This document shows positions 11,718 through 20,333 of a DNA stretch of 64,000 nucleotides, in pieces. The notes under the pieces are model-generated. The model was not told the DNA's origin. It saw only the letters and a list, made by a program, of their open reading frames with translations, and ran no database searches. Numbering within the stretch: the first letter of the stretch is position 1; every line of letters starts with the position of its first letter. The stretch comes from Rhodothermales bacterium (GTDB taxonomy: Bacteria; Bacteroidota; Rhodothermia; Rhodothermales; UBA10348): the NCBI GenBank assembly GCA_024711125.1, contig JANJTM010000010.1:1-64000 (forward strand), in the 5' to 3' direction. A program made the position numbers and the translations under genes.

Positions 11718-13130
11718 ATGCCGTCCTTCCTCCACCCCGATCGCTTCCTGGGAACGGATCCCGCGCTGGTGGCCATCGCGCGACCGCTCTACGAATCCGT
11801 CGCCCGCCTACCACTCGTCTGCCCGCACGGACACGTGGACCCGGCCCTCCTGGCGCTCGATGAGCGGTTTCCCGAGCCCACGGCGCTGATGATCGCGCCG
11901 GACCATTACGTGCTCCGGATGGTGTACTCGCTGGGCGTTCCGTTCGAACGGCTCGGCGTGCCGCGGCTCGATGGCACGCCGTCCCCGGCCGATCCCCGCG
12001 ACGTGTGGCGCACGCTGGCCGCGCACTGGCACGCCTTCGCGGCGACGCCGACGCGGGCCTGGTGGGAGTACCAGCTGCACGAGGTGTTGGAGATCCCCGA
12101 ACGTCTGTCGCCCGCGACGGCCGACGCGATCTACGATGCGATCGAGACCCGGCTTGCGGAACCGGCATTCCGCCCGCGCGCCCTGTTCGAACGGTTCGGC
12201 ATCGAAGTGCTCACCACCACCGACGGGGCGTCGGACTCCCTCGAACACCACGAAAAGATCCGCACATCGGGTTGGAAGGGTCGAGTGGTGCCGTGCTTTC
12301 GCCCGGACGCGGCGTGCAAGATCGCGTCTCCCGGGTGGTGGACCGAGATCGAGCGCCTGTCGCGCGTCTCCGGCCGCGCGATCGACTCGTACCGGGCCTT
12401 CCTCCAGGTCCTTGCCGAGCGCCGGCGTCGCTTCCGGGAACTGGGTGCGACGTCGACCGATCACGGCGTGGAGTCCCCTTTCACGCACCGACTTTCGGCC
12501 CAGGCGGCCGCGAACCTCTTCGAGAAGGCCCTGTCGGGAACGGCCGACGCCGCCGACCAGGCCGCCTTCGAAGCCCACATGCTCGTCGAAATGGCCCGCA
12601 TGAGCCTGGAGGACGGCCTCGTCATGCAGCTCCACGCGGGGTCGCTGCGCAACCACAATCCGTGGCTGGCGGCCACGTACGGACCCGACCGCGGCGCCGA
12701 CATTCCCGTGGCCGTCGACTGGACGCGCGGGTTGCGCCCCCTGCTTTCGGAATGCGGAAATGACGCCCGCTTCCGCCTGGTGCTCTTCACGCTGGACGAA
12801 GCGACGTATTCGAGGGAACTGGCGCCGATCGCGGGGCACTACCCGGCCGTTCGCCTGGGGCCGCCGTGGTGGTTCCACGACTCGATCGAGGGCATGCTGC
12901 GCTACCGGTCGCTCGTCACCGAGACCGCGGGGTTCTGGAACACCGCCGGTTTCAACGACGACACCCGGGCCTTTCTCTCGATCCCCGCCCGGCACGACCT
13001 GGCCCGGCGCATCGATGCGCGCTACGTGGCTTCGCTCGTCGCCGACCGGCGCATCGCCGAGGACGAGGCCCCACGCATCATGGAGGCGCTCGCCGTGGGC
13101 CTGGCCCGGGACACGTACCGGCTCGGCTGA
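11718..13130 (+). CDS. uxaC: Glucuronate isomerase
   Basis: A 470-residue uronate isomerase that converts D-glucuronate to D-fructuronate (and galacturonate to tagaturonate), the first cytoplasmic step of hexuronate catabolism. The N-terminal CPHGHVDPALL carries the metal-binding HxH (His37, His39). LTTTDGASDSLEHH, MQLHAGSLRNHN and PWWFHDSIEGMLRYR are typical segments. No signal peptide. The next enzymes, UxuB and UxuA, are not in the window, while the following two (KDG kinase, KDPG aldolase) are encoded upstream. It converges on the minus-strand xylanase with six bases between the stops. Confidence 0.94.
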   Translation: MPSFLHPDRFLGTDPALVAIARPLYESVARLPLVCPHGHVDPALLALDERFPEPTALMIAPDHYVLRMVYSLGVPFERLGVPRLDGTPSPADPRDVWRTLAAHWHAFAATPTRAWWEYQLHEVLEIPERLSPATADAIYDAIETRLAEPAFRPRALFERFGIEVLTTTDGASDSLEHHEKIRTSGWKGRVVPCFRPDAACKIASPGWWTEIERLSRVSGRAIDSYRAFLQVLAERRRRFRELGATSTDHGVESPFTHRLSAQAAANLFEKALSGTADAADQAAFEAHMLVEMARMSLEDGLVMQLHAGSLRNHNPWLAATYGPDRGADIPVAVDWTRGLRPLLSECGNDARFRLVLFTLDEATYSRELAPIAGHYPAVRLGPPWWFHDSIEGMLRYRSLVTETAGFWNTAGFNDDTRAFLSIPARHDLARRIDARYVASLVADRRIAEDEAPRIMEALAVGLARDTYRLG

Positions 13131-13136
13131 TCCTCG

Positions 13137-14204
13137 CTACCGTCCCCGGGACGCCTGCGACAACCCGTCCCGCATCACGGTGTACGCGATCTTGGGCTCG
13201 TATTCCGCATCGAAGATCAGGGCATCCCCCATCCCGTCGAAGAAGCCCGGCACCCAGGAATAGCGGTCGGTGAAGCCCCACAGCACGAACGCGGTGCACG
13301 CCGGCTGTTCGACGCAGGCATCGAGGGCATTCCGGTAGACGGTCGCCTGCTGGAGCAGTGCGGCCCCGGTGGCCGGGACCGGGATGCGCACGTCCATCTC
13401 CGTTATGTGCACCTCGAGGCCGAGCGCGGCGAACCTGGCCATGTTCCACGCCAGGTCGGCCTTGGGCACCGGGCTCGACGCCGACACGTGCATCTGCAGG
13501 CCCACCCCGTGGATGGGTACCCCCTTCTGCACGAGGTCACGGACGAGCGCGAAGACGGCGTCGCTCTTGGCTCCGCGACCCTCGGCCCCGTAATCGTTGT
13601 AGAAGAGCTTCGCGCCCGGATCGGCCTCGTGGGCCCAGCGGAAGGCCTTCTCGAGGTACTCGGGTCCCAGCTTCGTGTACCAGAACGTCCGGCGCATGGT
13701 GGCGTCGTTCTCGACCGCCTCGTTGACCACGTCCCAGGCGACGAGCTTGCCCTTGAAGTGCCCGGCAACGGTCATGATGTGCTCCCGGAGCATGGCTTCC
13801 ACCTGCTCGTTCGACCAGTTGGCCGTCTGCATCCAGGACGGAATCGACTCGTGCCACACGAGCGTATGCCCCCGGACCGCCTGCCCGTTGGCTACCGCGA
13901 ACTCGACGAGCTGGTCGGCGTCGGACCACGCGTAGGTCTGTGCGTTGGGGCGAAGCGGCCCCGGCTTCATGGCGTTTTCCGGCGCCACCATCGAGAACTC
14001 GCGGGCCAGGACGCGGGCATACCGGGGATCGGTCAGCTGGAGGTCGGTTCCGACCGCGGCCCCGATGTACAGGTTCATGCCCTCGGAGACGCCCCGCAGC
14101 GTCGTGTCGGGAGGCGCGAGGTCGTCCGGGCTTTCGTTCGTACTGGAGCAGCCCGCAGTTGCGACGAGAGCGATCAGGACGACGAGTATCTGGCTTCGGA
14201 TCAT
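13137..14204 (-). CDS. GH10 endo-1,4-beta-xylanase lipoprotein
   Basis: A 355-residue GH10 xylanase with a lipoprotein signal (ATAGC, Cys19). The acid/base is Glu162 in WDVVNEAVEN and the nucleophile is Glu269 in VHITEMDVRI; ENAMKPG, GHTLVWH and FYNDYG complete the GH10 fold. It is essentially a single catalytic domain with no attached CBM. It is last in the minus-strand unit gntR - GH115 - GH10, with ATGA overlaps at both junctions. It would cut glucuronoxylan at or under the outer membrane, supplying branched oligosaccharides for the GH115 enzyme. Confidence 0.95.
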   Translation of the reverse strand: MIRSQILVVLIALVATAGCSSTNESPDDLAPPDTTLRGVSEGMNLYIGAAVGTDLQLTDPRYARVLAREFSMVAPENAMKPGPLRPNAQTYAWSDADQLVEFAVANGQAVRGHTLVWHESIPSWMQTANWSNEQVEAMLREHIMTVAGHFKGKLVAWDVVNEAVENDATMRRTFWYTKLGPEYLEKAFRWAHEADPGAKLFYNDYGAEGRGAKSDAVFALVRDLVQKGVPIHGVGLQMHVSASSPVPKADLAWNMARFAALGLEVHITEMDVRIPVPATGAALLQQATVYRNALDACVEQPACTAFVLWGFTDRYSWVPGFFDGMGDALIFDAEYEPKIAYTVMRDGLSQASRGR

Positions 14205-17155
14205 CGGTGTTCAGGAGGGAGATAACGACGGCTCTCGGGTGGACCGAAAGCTCCCAGGTCGAGAGCACGCTCTTCCGGCGCACCCGTGACGACGACGACG
14301 CGCTGCAGCACGACCCCCGGATCGACCACCCAGATGCGCACCACGTGCTCGCCGGGCCGGTCCAGCCGGTGCGTGGTCACCGACGGATGCAGGTTGTCGG
14401 CGACGCGGCGGCGCCACGTCATTTCGTCGGATGTCTCGTGCAGGTTCACGAGGCGCGGCGCCGCGTCGTCGATCGAGATCGCGTACCGCAGCCCGCCGTG
14501 TCCCACGACGTCGAGCGAGGGGGAAAACAGCGCGTGCACGTCCACGTCACCGGCCTCGTGCACGTAGACCGAGTACTCGAGCCGGGGGCTCTTTCCGTCC
14601 AGCCCCGGTACTCCCGTCGTATCGTCCGGGGCGCTCGGCGGCACCGAGGGATCCACCAGCGGCGCCGCGTCCGGCGGGTACGGCGTCACGCCCGACACGG
14701 TGCGACCGAGGCCGGGCAGCGTAACCCAGCGGATGCCCTGCGCCTCGACCGCCCGGCTGTACCGCTCGGCCTCCACGACCACGACGCCTTCCGACTCGAC
14801 GAACCCGCGGTACCGTGGACTGACCCGAGGCTCACGGCGATCCACGACCGCGACCACGGTCACCGACTGCCCGCCCGGACCGGACACCCGGATCGGGACC
14901 CGACTGCGGCCCTCAGGGGCGCGCTCGAAGTCTACCGACACCGTGAAGCGCGCGGTGGCTTCTACCGTGGCCGACGCGGGCCGGACCGTGAGCCAGTCCG
15001 AGCCGGTCTCGACCGTGACCGGGAACGGCTCCGAGCCGCGCCGGAACACCTCGAACCACCGGTCCTCGACGCCGAACGGCTCGAGCGGCGGCAACGCCGC
15101 CTCTGCCGGGTTCGAAGCGTGCGGCCAGGCCGCCTCACTGCCCTCGACCGATACCCCCATCGACGCCCCGGCGGGTACCGCGGGCCGCACGACCGTCGGC
15201 GGCACGTCGACGTCGGGCTGCTGCCAGGTCGTGTAGCCGATGCGGGTCTGCGACATCATGTGCTTCCACTTTCCGCCCGCGATGTCCTCGTGGTACTGCC
15301 GGGCCAGTTCCCGATCCCGCGCGAACAGCGAATCCACGCGGTCGGCCATGGTGGCGGCCTCGGCACGCCCCTGGGCTGCGTAGAGGCGGTTCAGCGCCGC
15401 GGCGTGGTAGAGCTCGTGCAGGTTTTCGAGCGCGAGCACCGGGTAGAGCACGAGCTGGAAGTACGCGTCACGGTACGCGGGTCCCAGCGAATCGCCTGCC
15501 CGACGCGCGTCCACCGAGAGCGTTCGCCAGTCCTCGAGGATGCGTTCGAACTCGCGGAAGCGCGTAAGCGAGTACGTGTCGGGATCGACGAGTTCGGGCT
15601 TGCGCCGGGCCGCGAAGCGCGAATAACGGTCGATCAGATCGGCGATTTCGACGGCGTGCTCCGATCCGAACTGCCGCGCGGCCCACTGCCGCCCGTACTC
15701 GCCCACCCGGTCGGCCGGCCAGGCCTCCGGATCCCAGGCGAAATCGAGGAAGAACTCGGTCGGAAACTCCATGGGCTTCAGGTCCCCGACGTTCACGATC
15801 CAGAGCTTTCGGGCGCCCCGCACGTAGGCGAGGTGCATCTGCTCCTGCACGCGCTGCAGCTGGTTCGTGTTGAGCCACTTGTAGTTGCGGGGATCGCCCA
15901 CGTAGTCGAAGTGGTAGTAGACGCCGTATCCGCCCTTGCGCGGCGGCGCGCCCGGAGGCGGCAGCCGCCGGATGTTGCCCCAGTTGTCGTCGGCGAAAAG
16001 CAGGGTCACGTCGTCCGGCACCCGCATTCCCCTGTCGTAGTAGTCCTGGACCTCCTTGTAGAGCGCCCAGACCTGGGGCACGGTCGCCGGGTCGCGCCCG
16101 GTGACCTCCCCGATGATCTCCCGCTGCCGGGCCACGATGCGCTCGAGCAGCGCGATGGCCGTACCCTCGGTCATCGGCTCGTCGCCGTCCCCGCGCATTC
16201 CGACCGTCACGAGGCTCTCGTTGCCGCCCATGCGGCGGATGCCCTCGGCCCAGAAGGCCTCGAGGACGTCCGGGTTCTCCTCGTAATTCCACGGGCCTTC
16301 CCCGTAGCGCGCCCATTCGACGTGGGCCCGCATCATGGGCTCGTGGTGCGAGGTCCCCAGCACGATGCCCATCTCGTGCGCCAGGTCCGGCGACAGCGAA
16401 TCGTCGTCGGCTATGGACTTGCCCCACATCGCCGGCCAGAGGTAGTTGCCCTTCAGGCGCAGCAGCAGTTCGAATACGCGCTCGTAGAACCGGTGGTTGA
16501 ACCCGCCGAAGGTCTCGTTGACGAATCCGAGGAGCGCGGGATTCTCGTCGTTGAGGAAGATGCCGCGGTACTCGACCGCGGGTTCGCCCAGCGTGTGCAC
16601 CGTCGGCGTCACCCACAACGCGTCGCGGCGCGGTACCGGGACGTCGGCCCACCACTCCCAGGCAGAGACGCCCGCCTGCTTCGACAGTTCGTACAGGCCG
16701 TAGATCGTGCCCCTTCGGTCGCTTCCGGCGATCACCACGGCCAAGCCGACCCCCGGAGCCGGATCGCGGACGACCGTCCAGGTAAACGTCTCGCGGCGAC
16801 CCCGGAGGCGGGCGCCGTCGATGTGCCCGTCTGCCGCGAGGGCATCGACCGGCCGGCTGTGCCCGATGGTGCCGGCCACGATCACCACGGGGGCGCCGCC
16901 AGGCCAGGTGCCGCCCTCCGCGGCGAGCACTTCGGGCCGGACCCCCGTGACCCGTTCCAGGTCGGCCTGGACCCGGCGCACGGCTCGGTCGATTCCGGGC
17001 CCGTCACCCGCGTCGACCAGCAGCGGTGCCGCCGCTCCGTCCGCGAAGACCGCCGCGCACCCCTCGCACGGCGCGAACACGACGGGATCGAGCGGGACGG
17101 GGACCCGAGAACACGACAGTCCGAGAAGCGCGAGCGCAAGAACCAGGGTTCTCAT
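14201..17155 (-). CDS. GH115 xylan alpha-1,2-glucuronidase
   Basis: A 984-residue GH115 enzyme, which removes (4-O-methyl)glucuronic acid side chains from xylan. Recognised by EWWADVPVPRRDALW, YRGIFLNDENP, GNYLWPAMWGKS, MGIVLGTSHHEPM and the long C-terminal beta region typical of the family. Full length. A signal peptide is present (first 15 residues), with a weak lipobox (GLSC), so anchorage is uncertain. Its start overlaps the gntR stop and its stop overlaps the GH10 start, both by four bases. The released glucuronate fits the neighbouring TRAP transporter and UxaC. Confidence 0.94.
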   Translation of the reverse strand: MRTLVLALALLGLSCSRVPVPLDPVVFAPCEGCAAVFADGAAAPLLVDAGDGPGIDRAVRRVQADLERVTGVRPEVLAAEGGTWPGGAPVVIVAGTIGHSRPVDALAADGHIDGARLRGRRETFTWTVVRDPAPGVGLAVVIAGSDRRGTIYGLYELSKQAGVSAWEWWADVPVPRRDALWVTPTVHTLGEPAVEYRGIFLNDENPALLGFVNETFGGFNHRFYERVFELLLRLKGNYLWPAMWGKSIADDDSLSPDLAHEMGIVLGTSHHEPMMRAHVEWARYGEGPWNYEENPDVLEAFWAEGIRRMGGNESLVTVGMRGDGDEPMTEGTAIALLERIVARQREIIGEVTGRDPATVPQVWALYKEVQDYYDRGMRVPDDVTLLFADDNWGNIRRLPPPGAPPRKGGYGVYYHFDYVGDPRNYKWLNTNQLQRVQEQMHLAYVRGARKLWIVNVGDLKPMEFPTEFFLDFAWDPEAWPADRVGEYGRQWAARQFGSEHAVEIADLIDRYSRFAARRKPELVDPDTYSLTRFREFERILEDWRTLSVDARRAGDSLGPAYRDAYFQLVLYPVLALENLHELYHAAALNRLYAAQGRAEAATMADRVDSLFARDRELARQYHEDIAGGKWKHMMSQTRIGYTTWQQPDVDVPPTVVRPAVPAGASMGVSVEGSEAAWPHASNPAEAALPPLEPFGVEDRWFEVFRRGSEPFPVTVETGSDWLTVRPASATVEATARFTVSVDFERAPEGRSRVPIRVSGPGGQSVTVVAVVDRREPRVSPRYRGFVESEGVVVVEAERYSRAVEAQGIRWVTLPGLGRTVSGVTPYPPDAAPLVDPSVPPSAPDDTTGVPGLDGKSPRLEYSVYVHEAGDVDVHALFSPSLDVVGHGGLRYAISIDDAAPRLVNLHETSDEMTWRRRVADNLHPSVTTHRLDRPGEHVVRIWVVDPGVVLQRVVVVTGAPEERALDLGAFGPPESRRYLPPEHR

Positions 17156-17871
17156 GACGTCGCCGCGGCTTCCGGGTCCCAGCGGAACAGGCGTTCCCGA
17201 ACCCCGGCCAGGTGATCCCGCATCCGCTGACGCGCCAGGCCCTCGTCCGAGGCCGAAATGGCCTCGAGGATAGCCTCGTGTTCGGCGAGGTCCTGCGCGC
17301 GCGAGCCGTAGATATCGAGGATCAGTCGCTGTTCGGCCTGGAACAGGGTGGTCAGCACGTCCAGGAGCTGGGCCATGACCGCATTGCCCGAGGCCGCGGA
17401 AATCTCCCGGTGGAACGCGAGATTGGTCCGGTTCAGTACCTCGTCGTCGTCGAGAGACCCGGCCGCCTCCTCGAGCAGCGTGCGCATCCTCGCGACGTGC
17501 TCGGGCCGCGCGTTCCGTGCCGCAAGACCGGCCGTCTCGACCTCGATCGACGCACGCGCATCGATCAGGTCGAGCAGGTGCTTGCGCGTGGCCGGCGCCG
17601 CGTACAGCGGATTGGGTACCACGACGACATCGGGGTGGCCCGTCACGTACACGCCCGATCCGTGGCGGATTTCGACGAGCCCGATCGATTCCAGTCGTTT
17701 CAGTGCCTCCCGCAGCGTCGGCGCGCCTACCCCGAAGCGACGCGCGAGGTCGGTAATCGAGGGCAGCCGAGAACCTCGGACAAACCGCCCGTCCCGGATG
17801 GCGTCCACGATCCGGCTCGACAGCTCGTCGGCCAGGCGGGGACGGCTCACGCGCGCGTGCGGAATCGGCAT
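17152..17871 (-). CDS. GntR-family transcriptional regulator, FadR/FCD subfamily
   Basis: A 239-residue regulator. Residues about 10-75 form a winged helix with GSRLPSITDLARRFGV, TLREALKRLESIGLVEI and RHGSGVYV. Residues about 95-225 form an all-helical FCD ligand domain with the Asp/His metal-ligand pattern (FHREI, AEHEAI, RMRDHL). Uronate-responsive members (UxuR, ExuR, KdgR types) belong here, and it is first in an operon with GH115 and GH10, so a uronate or aldobiouronate effector is likely. A 17-bp palindrome lies 24 bases upstream of its start, suggesting autoregulation and control of the divergent GH3 gene. Confidence 0.92.
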   Translation of the reverse strand: MPIPHARVSRPRLADELSSRIVDAIRDGRFVRGSRLPSITDLARRFGVGAPTLREALKRLESIGLVEIRHGSGVYVTGHPDVVVVPNPLYAAPATRKHLLDLIDARASIEVETAGLAARNARPEHVARMRTLLEEAAGSLDDDEVLNRTNLAFHREISAASGNAVMAQLLDVLTTLFQAEQRLILDIYGSRAQDLAEHEAILEAISASDEGLARQRMRDHLAGVRERLFRWDPEAAATS

Positions 17872-17877
17872 GAACGA

Positions 17878-17911
17878 TTGTCGGTCGAGTGATAAAGTGA
17901 TATTATGACTT
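17878..17911 (+). promoter_or_regulatory. GH3 promoter with overlapping candidate GntR operator
   Basis: On the plus strand TTGTCG (17878-17883) is followed after exactly 17 bases by TATTAT (17901-17906), a good sigma-70-like promoter facing the GH3 gene. Centred on the -10 is AAGTGATATTATGACTT (17895-17911), palindromic except for one symmetric G/G pair and the centre. This is the size and symmetry expected for a dimeric GntR/FadR operator. It is AT-rich in GC-rich DNA and lies between the regulator gene and the divergent GH3 gene. Repression by blocking the -10 is the natural reading; binding is inferred. Confidence 0.6.
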
Positions 17912-18033
17912 CAAGCTAGGCGGAGCCTGCTCCCGAGTCAAGTTCGCCGCATTCCGCGCCCCAGGCTGGCGCATTGCGGCGCGCCCGGCGCCGCCGAAGT
18001 CCTGGCCATCGCCCACGATTCCGCTCTGCCCCG

Positions 18034-20298
18034 ATGTCGTTCCGTGATCGTTCACTGAAGCCCCGTGACCGCGCTCTCGACCTGCTCGCCCGCATGACGC
18101 TGGAGGAAAAGGCGGCGCAGATGGTCGGCGTATGGCAGTTGAAGGCGCAGACGCTCGTGGATTCGGAGGGACGCTTCGATGCCGCGAAGGCCGAGACCGC
18201 GTTCGGTCACGGTCACGGTCTCGGGCAGGTCGGACGGCCGAGCGACGCGGGGCCCGGGCTCGGCCCCCGCGAACAGGCCGAGATGACCAACGCCGTACAG
18301 CGCTTCTTCCTCGAGCGCAGCCGATTGGGCATCCCGGTCGTCTTCCACGAGGAGTGCCTGCACGGGCAGGCGGCCCCGGGCGGAACGAGTTTCCCGCAGC
18401 CGATCGGTCTCGCGTCGTCGTTCGACCGCGACCTGGTCGAGCGGCTCTACGCGATGACGGCCCTCGAGGCCCGCGTGCGGGGCACCCACCAGGCGCTGAC
18501 ACCCGTGGTCGATGTCGCGCGCGATCCCCGATGGGGCCGCGTCGAGGAGACGTTCGGCGAAGACCCGTGGCTCGTGTCGGAGCTGGGCCTCGCCGCCGTG
18601 CGCGGATTCCAGGGCGACGGCACCTTCCGCACGAAGGACCGCCTGATGGCCACGCTGAAGCACTTCGCGGCCCACGGGCAGCCCGAGGGCGGCATGAACT
18701 GCGGCCCGGCCAACGTGTCGGAGCGCGAACTGCGCGACACGTTCCTGCTGCCCTTCCGCAAGGCCGTCGCGGCCGGAGTCGCCAGCCTGATGGCCTCCTA
18801 CAACGAGATCGACGGCGTGCCTTCGCACGCCTCGACGTGGCTGCTGCGGGACGTGCTGCGGGGCGAATGGGGTTTCGACGGCTTCATCGTGTCGGACTAC
18901 TACGCGATCTGGGAGCTGCACGACCGGCCGGCCACGCACGGTCACCGGGTGGCGTCCGACAAGCGCGAAGCGGCCGTGTTGGCCGTACGCGCCGGCGTGA
19001 ACGTCGAATTGCCCGAACCCGACGCCTACGTACACCTCGTCGAGCTGGTGCGCGAAGGCACGCTCTCCGAAGCCGATCTCGACGACCTGGTGCTGCCGAC
19101 CCTCGAGTGGAAGTTCCGCTTCGGGCTCTTCGACGACCCGTACGTCGATCCCGACCTGGCCGAGCGCACGGTCGGAAGCGACGCGCACCGCCGGCTCGCC
19201 CGCGAGGCGGCAGACCGGTCGATGGTCCTGCTCAGGAACGAGGGCGTGCTGCCGCTGCGACCGGTCGGAACGATCGCGGTCATCGGCCCCAACAGCGATC
19301 GCAGCCTGCTCGGCGGGTATTCCGGACGGCCTCCGGTGGATGTGACCGTGCTCCAGGGCATCCGTGAACGGGTCGGCGACTCGGCCCGGGTCGTTCATGC
19401 CCAGGGCTGCCGGATTACCGTCGGCGGTTCGTGGAACGAGGATGCCGTCGTGCTGCCCGATCCGGAGGAAGAGCGGCGGCTCATCGCCGAGGCCGTGGCC
19501 ATCGCCCGGCAGGCCGACGTCATCGTGCTGGCCGTGGGCGGCAACGAGCAGACCTCCCGCGAGGCGTGGGCGCGTAACCACATGGGCGACCGGACCGATC
19601 TCGACCTCGTGGGCGCCCAGAACGACCTCGTCTCGGCACTCGCCGCGCTCGGCAAGCCGATCGTGGCCCTGCTCTTCAATGGCCGCCCGCTGGCGGCGAA
19701 CCACCTCGTCGCGCACGCCGGCGCTCTCGTCGAGTGCTGGTACCTGGGCCAGGAGACCGGCCACGCGGTCGCCGGTCTGCTTTTCGGCGACGTGAATCCG
19801 TCCGGCAAGCTTCCGATTTCGTTTCCCCGTTCGGCCGGTCACCTGCCGGTCTTCTACAACCACAAGCCGTCGGCGCGGCGCGGATACCTCTTCGCTGACG
19901 CCACACCGCTGTTCGCGTTCGGGTTCGGCCTCAGCTATACGACGTTCGCCGTGGGTGCGCCGCGCCTTGCCGAGGCCACGATTCCGGTCGGCGGTTCGAC
20001 GACGGTGAGCGTGGAGGTCACCAATACGGGCGTGCGCGAGGGCATCGAGGTCGTGCAATGCTACGTGCGCGACCAGGTCTCCAGCGTGACCCGGCCGGTG
20101 AAGGAACTGAAGGGCTTCGCGCCCGTGCGTCTCGCCCCCGGGGAGAAACGCACGGTGACCTTCACGATCGGTACCGAGGAACTGGCCTTCCACGCGGTCG
20201 ACAAGCGATGGAAGGTCGAACCCGGCGCCTTCGACCTGATGATCGGAACGTCCTCTCGCGACGAGGACCTCCAGACCGTGGTACTGCTGGTCGCCTGA
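18034..20298 (+). CDS. GH3 beta-xylosidase / beta-glucosidase, cytoplasmic
   Basis: A 754-residue GH3 enzyme with the (beta/alpha)8 domain, the alpha/beta sandwich domain and a C-terminal fibronectin III-like domain (about 650-750). The nucleophile is Asp288 in FIVSDYYAI; the substrate-binding Lys209-His210 of TLKHFAAHG is present. ATG 18034 is preferred over the TTG at 17974, which only adds basic low-complexity residues. No signal peptide is visible, unlike the other hydrolases here, so it probably acts inside the cell on imported xylo-oligosaccharides. The symporter gene follows after 35 bases, fitting an import-then-hydrolyse pair. Confidence 0.93.
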   Translation: MSFRDRSLKPRDRALDLLARMTLEEKAAQMVGVWQLKAQTLVDSEGRFDAAKAETAFGHGHGLGQVGRPSDAGPGLGPREQAEMTNAVQRFFLERSRLGIPVVFHEECLHGQAAPGGTSFPQPIGLASSFDRDLVERLYAMTALEARVRGTHQALTPVVDVARDPRWGRVEETFGEDPWLVSELGLAAVRGFQGDGTFRTKDRLMATLKHFAAHGQPEGGMNCGPANVSERELRDTFLLPFRKAVAAGVASLMASYNEIDGVPSHASTWLLRDVLRGEWGFDGFIVSDYYAIWELHDRPATHGHRVASDKREAAVLAVRAGVNVELPEPDAYVHLVELVREGTLSEADLDDLVLPTLEWKFRFGLFDDPYVDPDLAERTVGSDAHRRLAREAADRSMVLLRNEGVLPLRPVGTIAVIGPNSDRSLLGGYSGRPPVDVTVLQGIRERVGDSARVVHAQGCRITVGGSWNEDAVVLPDPEEERRLIAEAVAIARQADVIVLAVGGNEQTSREAWARNHMGDRTDLDLVGAQNDLVSALAALGKPIVALLFNGRPLAANHLVAHAGALVECWYLGQETGHAVAGLLFGDVNPSGKLPISFPRSAGHLPVFYNHKPSARRGYLFADATPLFAFGFGLSYTTFAVGAPRLAEATIPVGGSTTVSVEVTNTGVREGIEVVQCYVRDQVSSVTRPVKELKGFAPVRLAPGEKRTVTFTIGTEELAFHAVDKRWKVEPGAFDLMIGTSSRDEDLQTVVLLVA

Positions 20299-20333
20299 CG
20301 TCCCGGCTCCCGCTGCCTCCACCCCAAGCCCCC

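Noticed and set aside
13940-17215. Plus-strand open frame of about 1090 codons opposite the GH115 gene
   Set aside because: GH115 is unmistakable on the minus strand; the plus-strand translation is low complexity with no signal or family motif.
17974-18033. TTG start of the GH3 gene with 20 extra residues
   Set aside because: The added residues are basic low complexity and give no signal peptide; ATG 18034 begins the family pattern.
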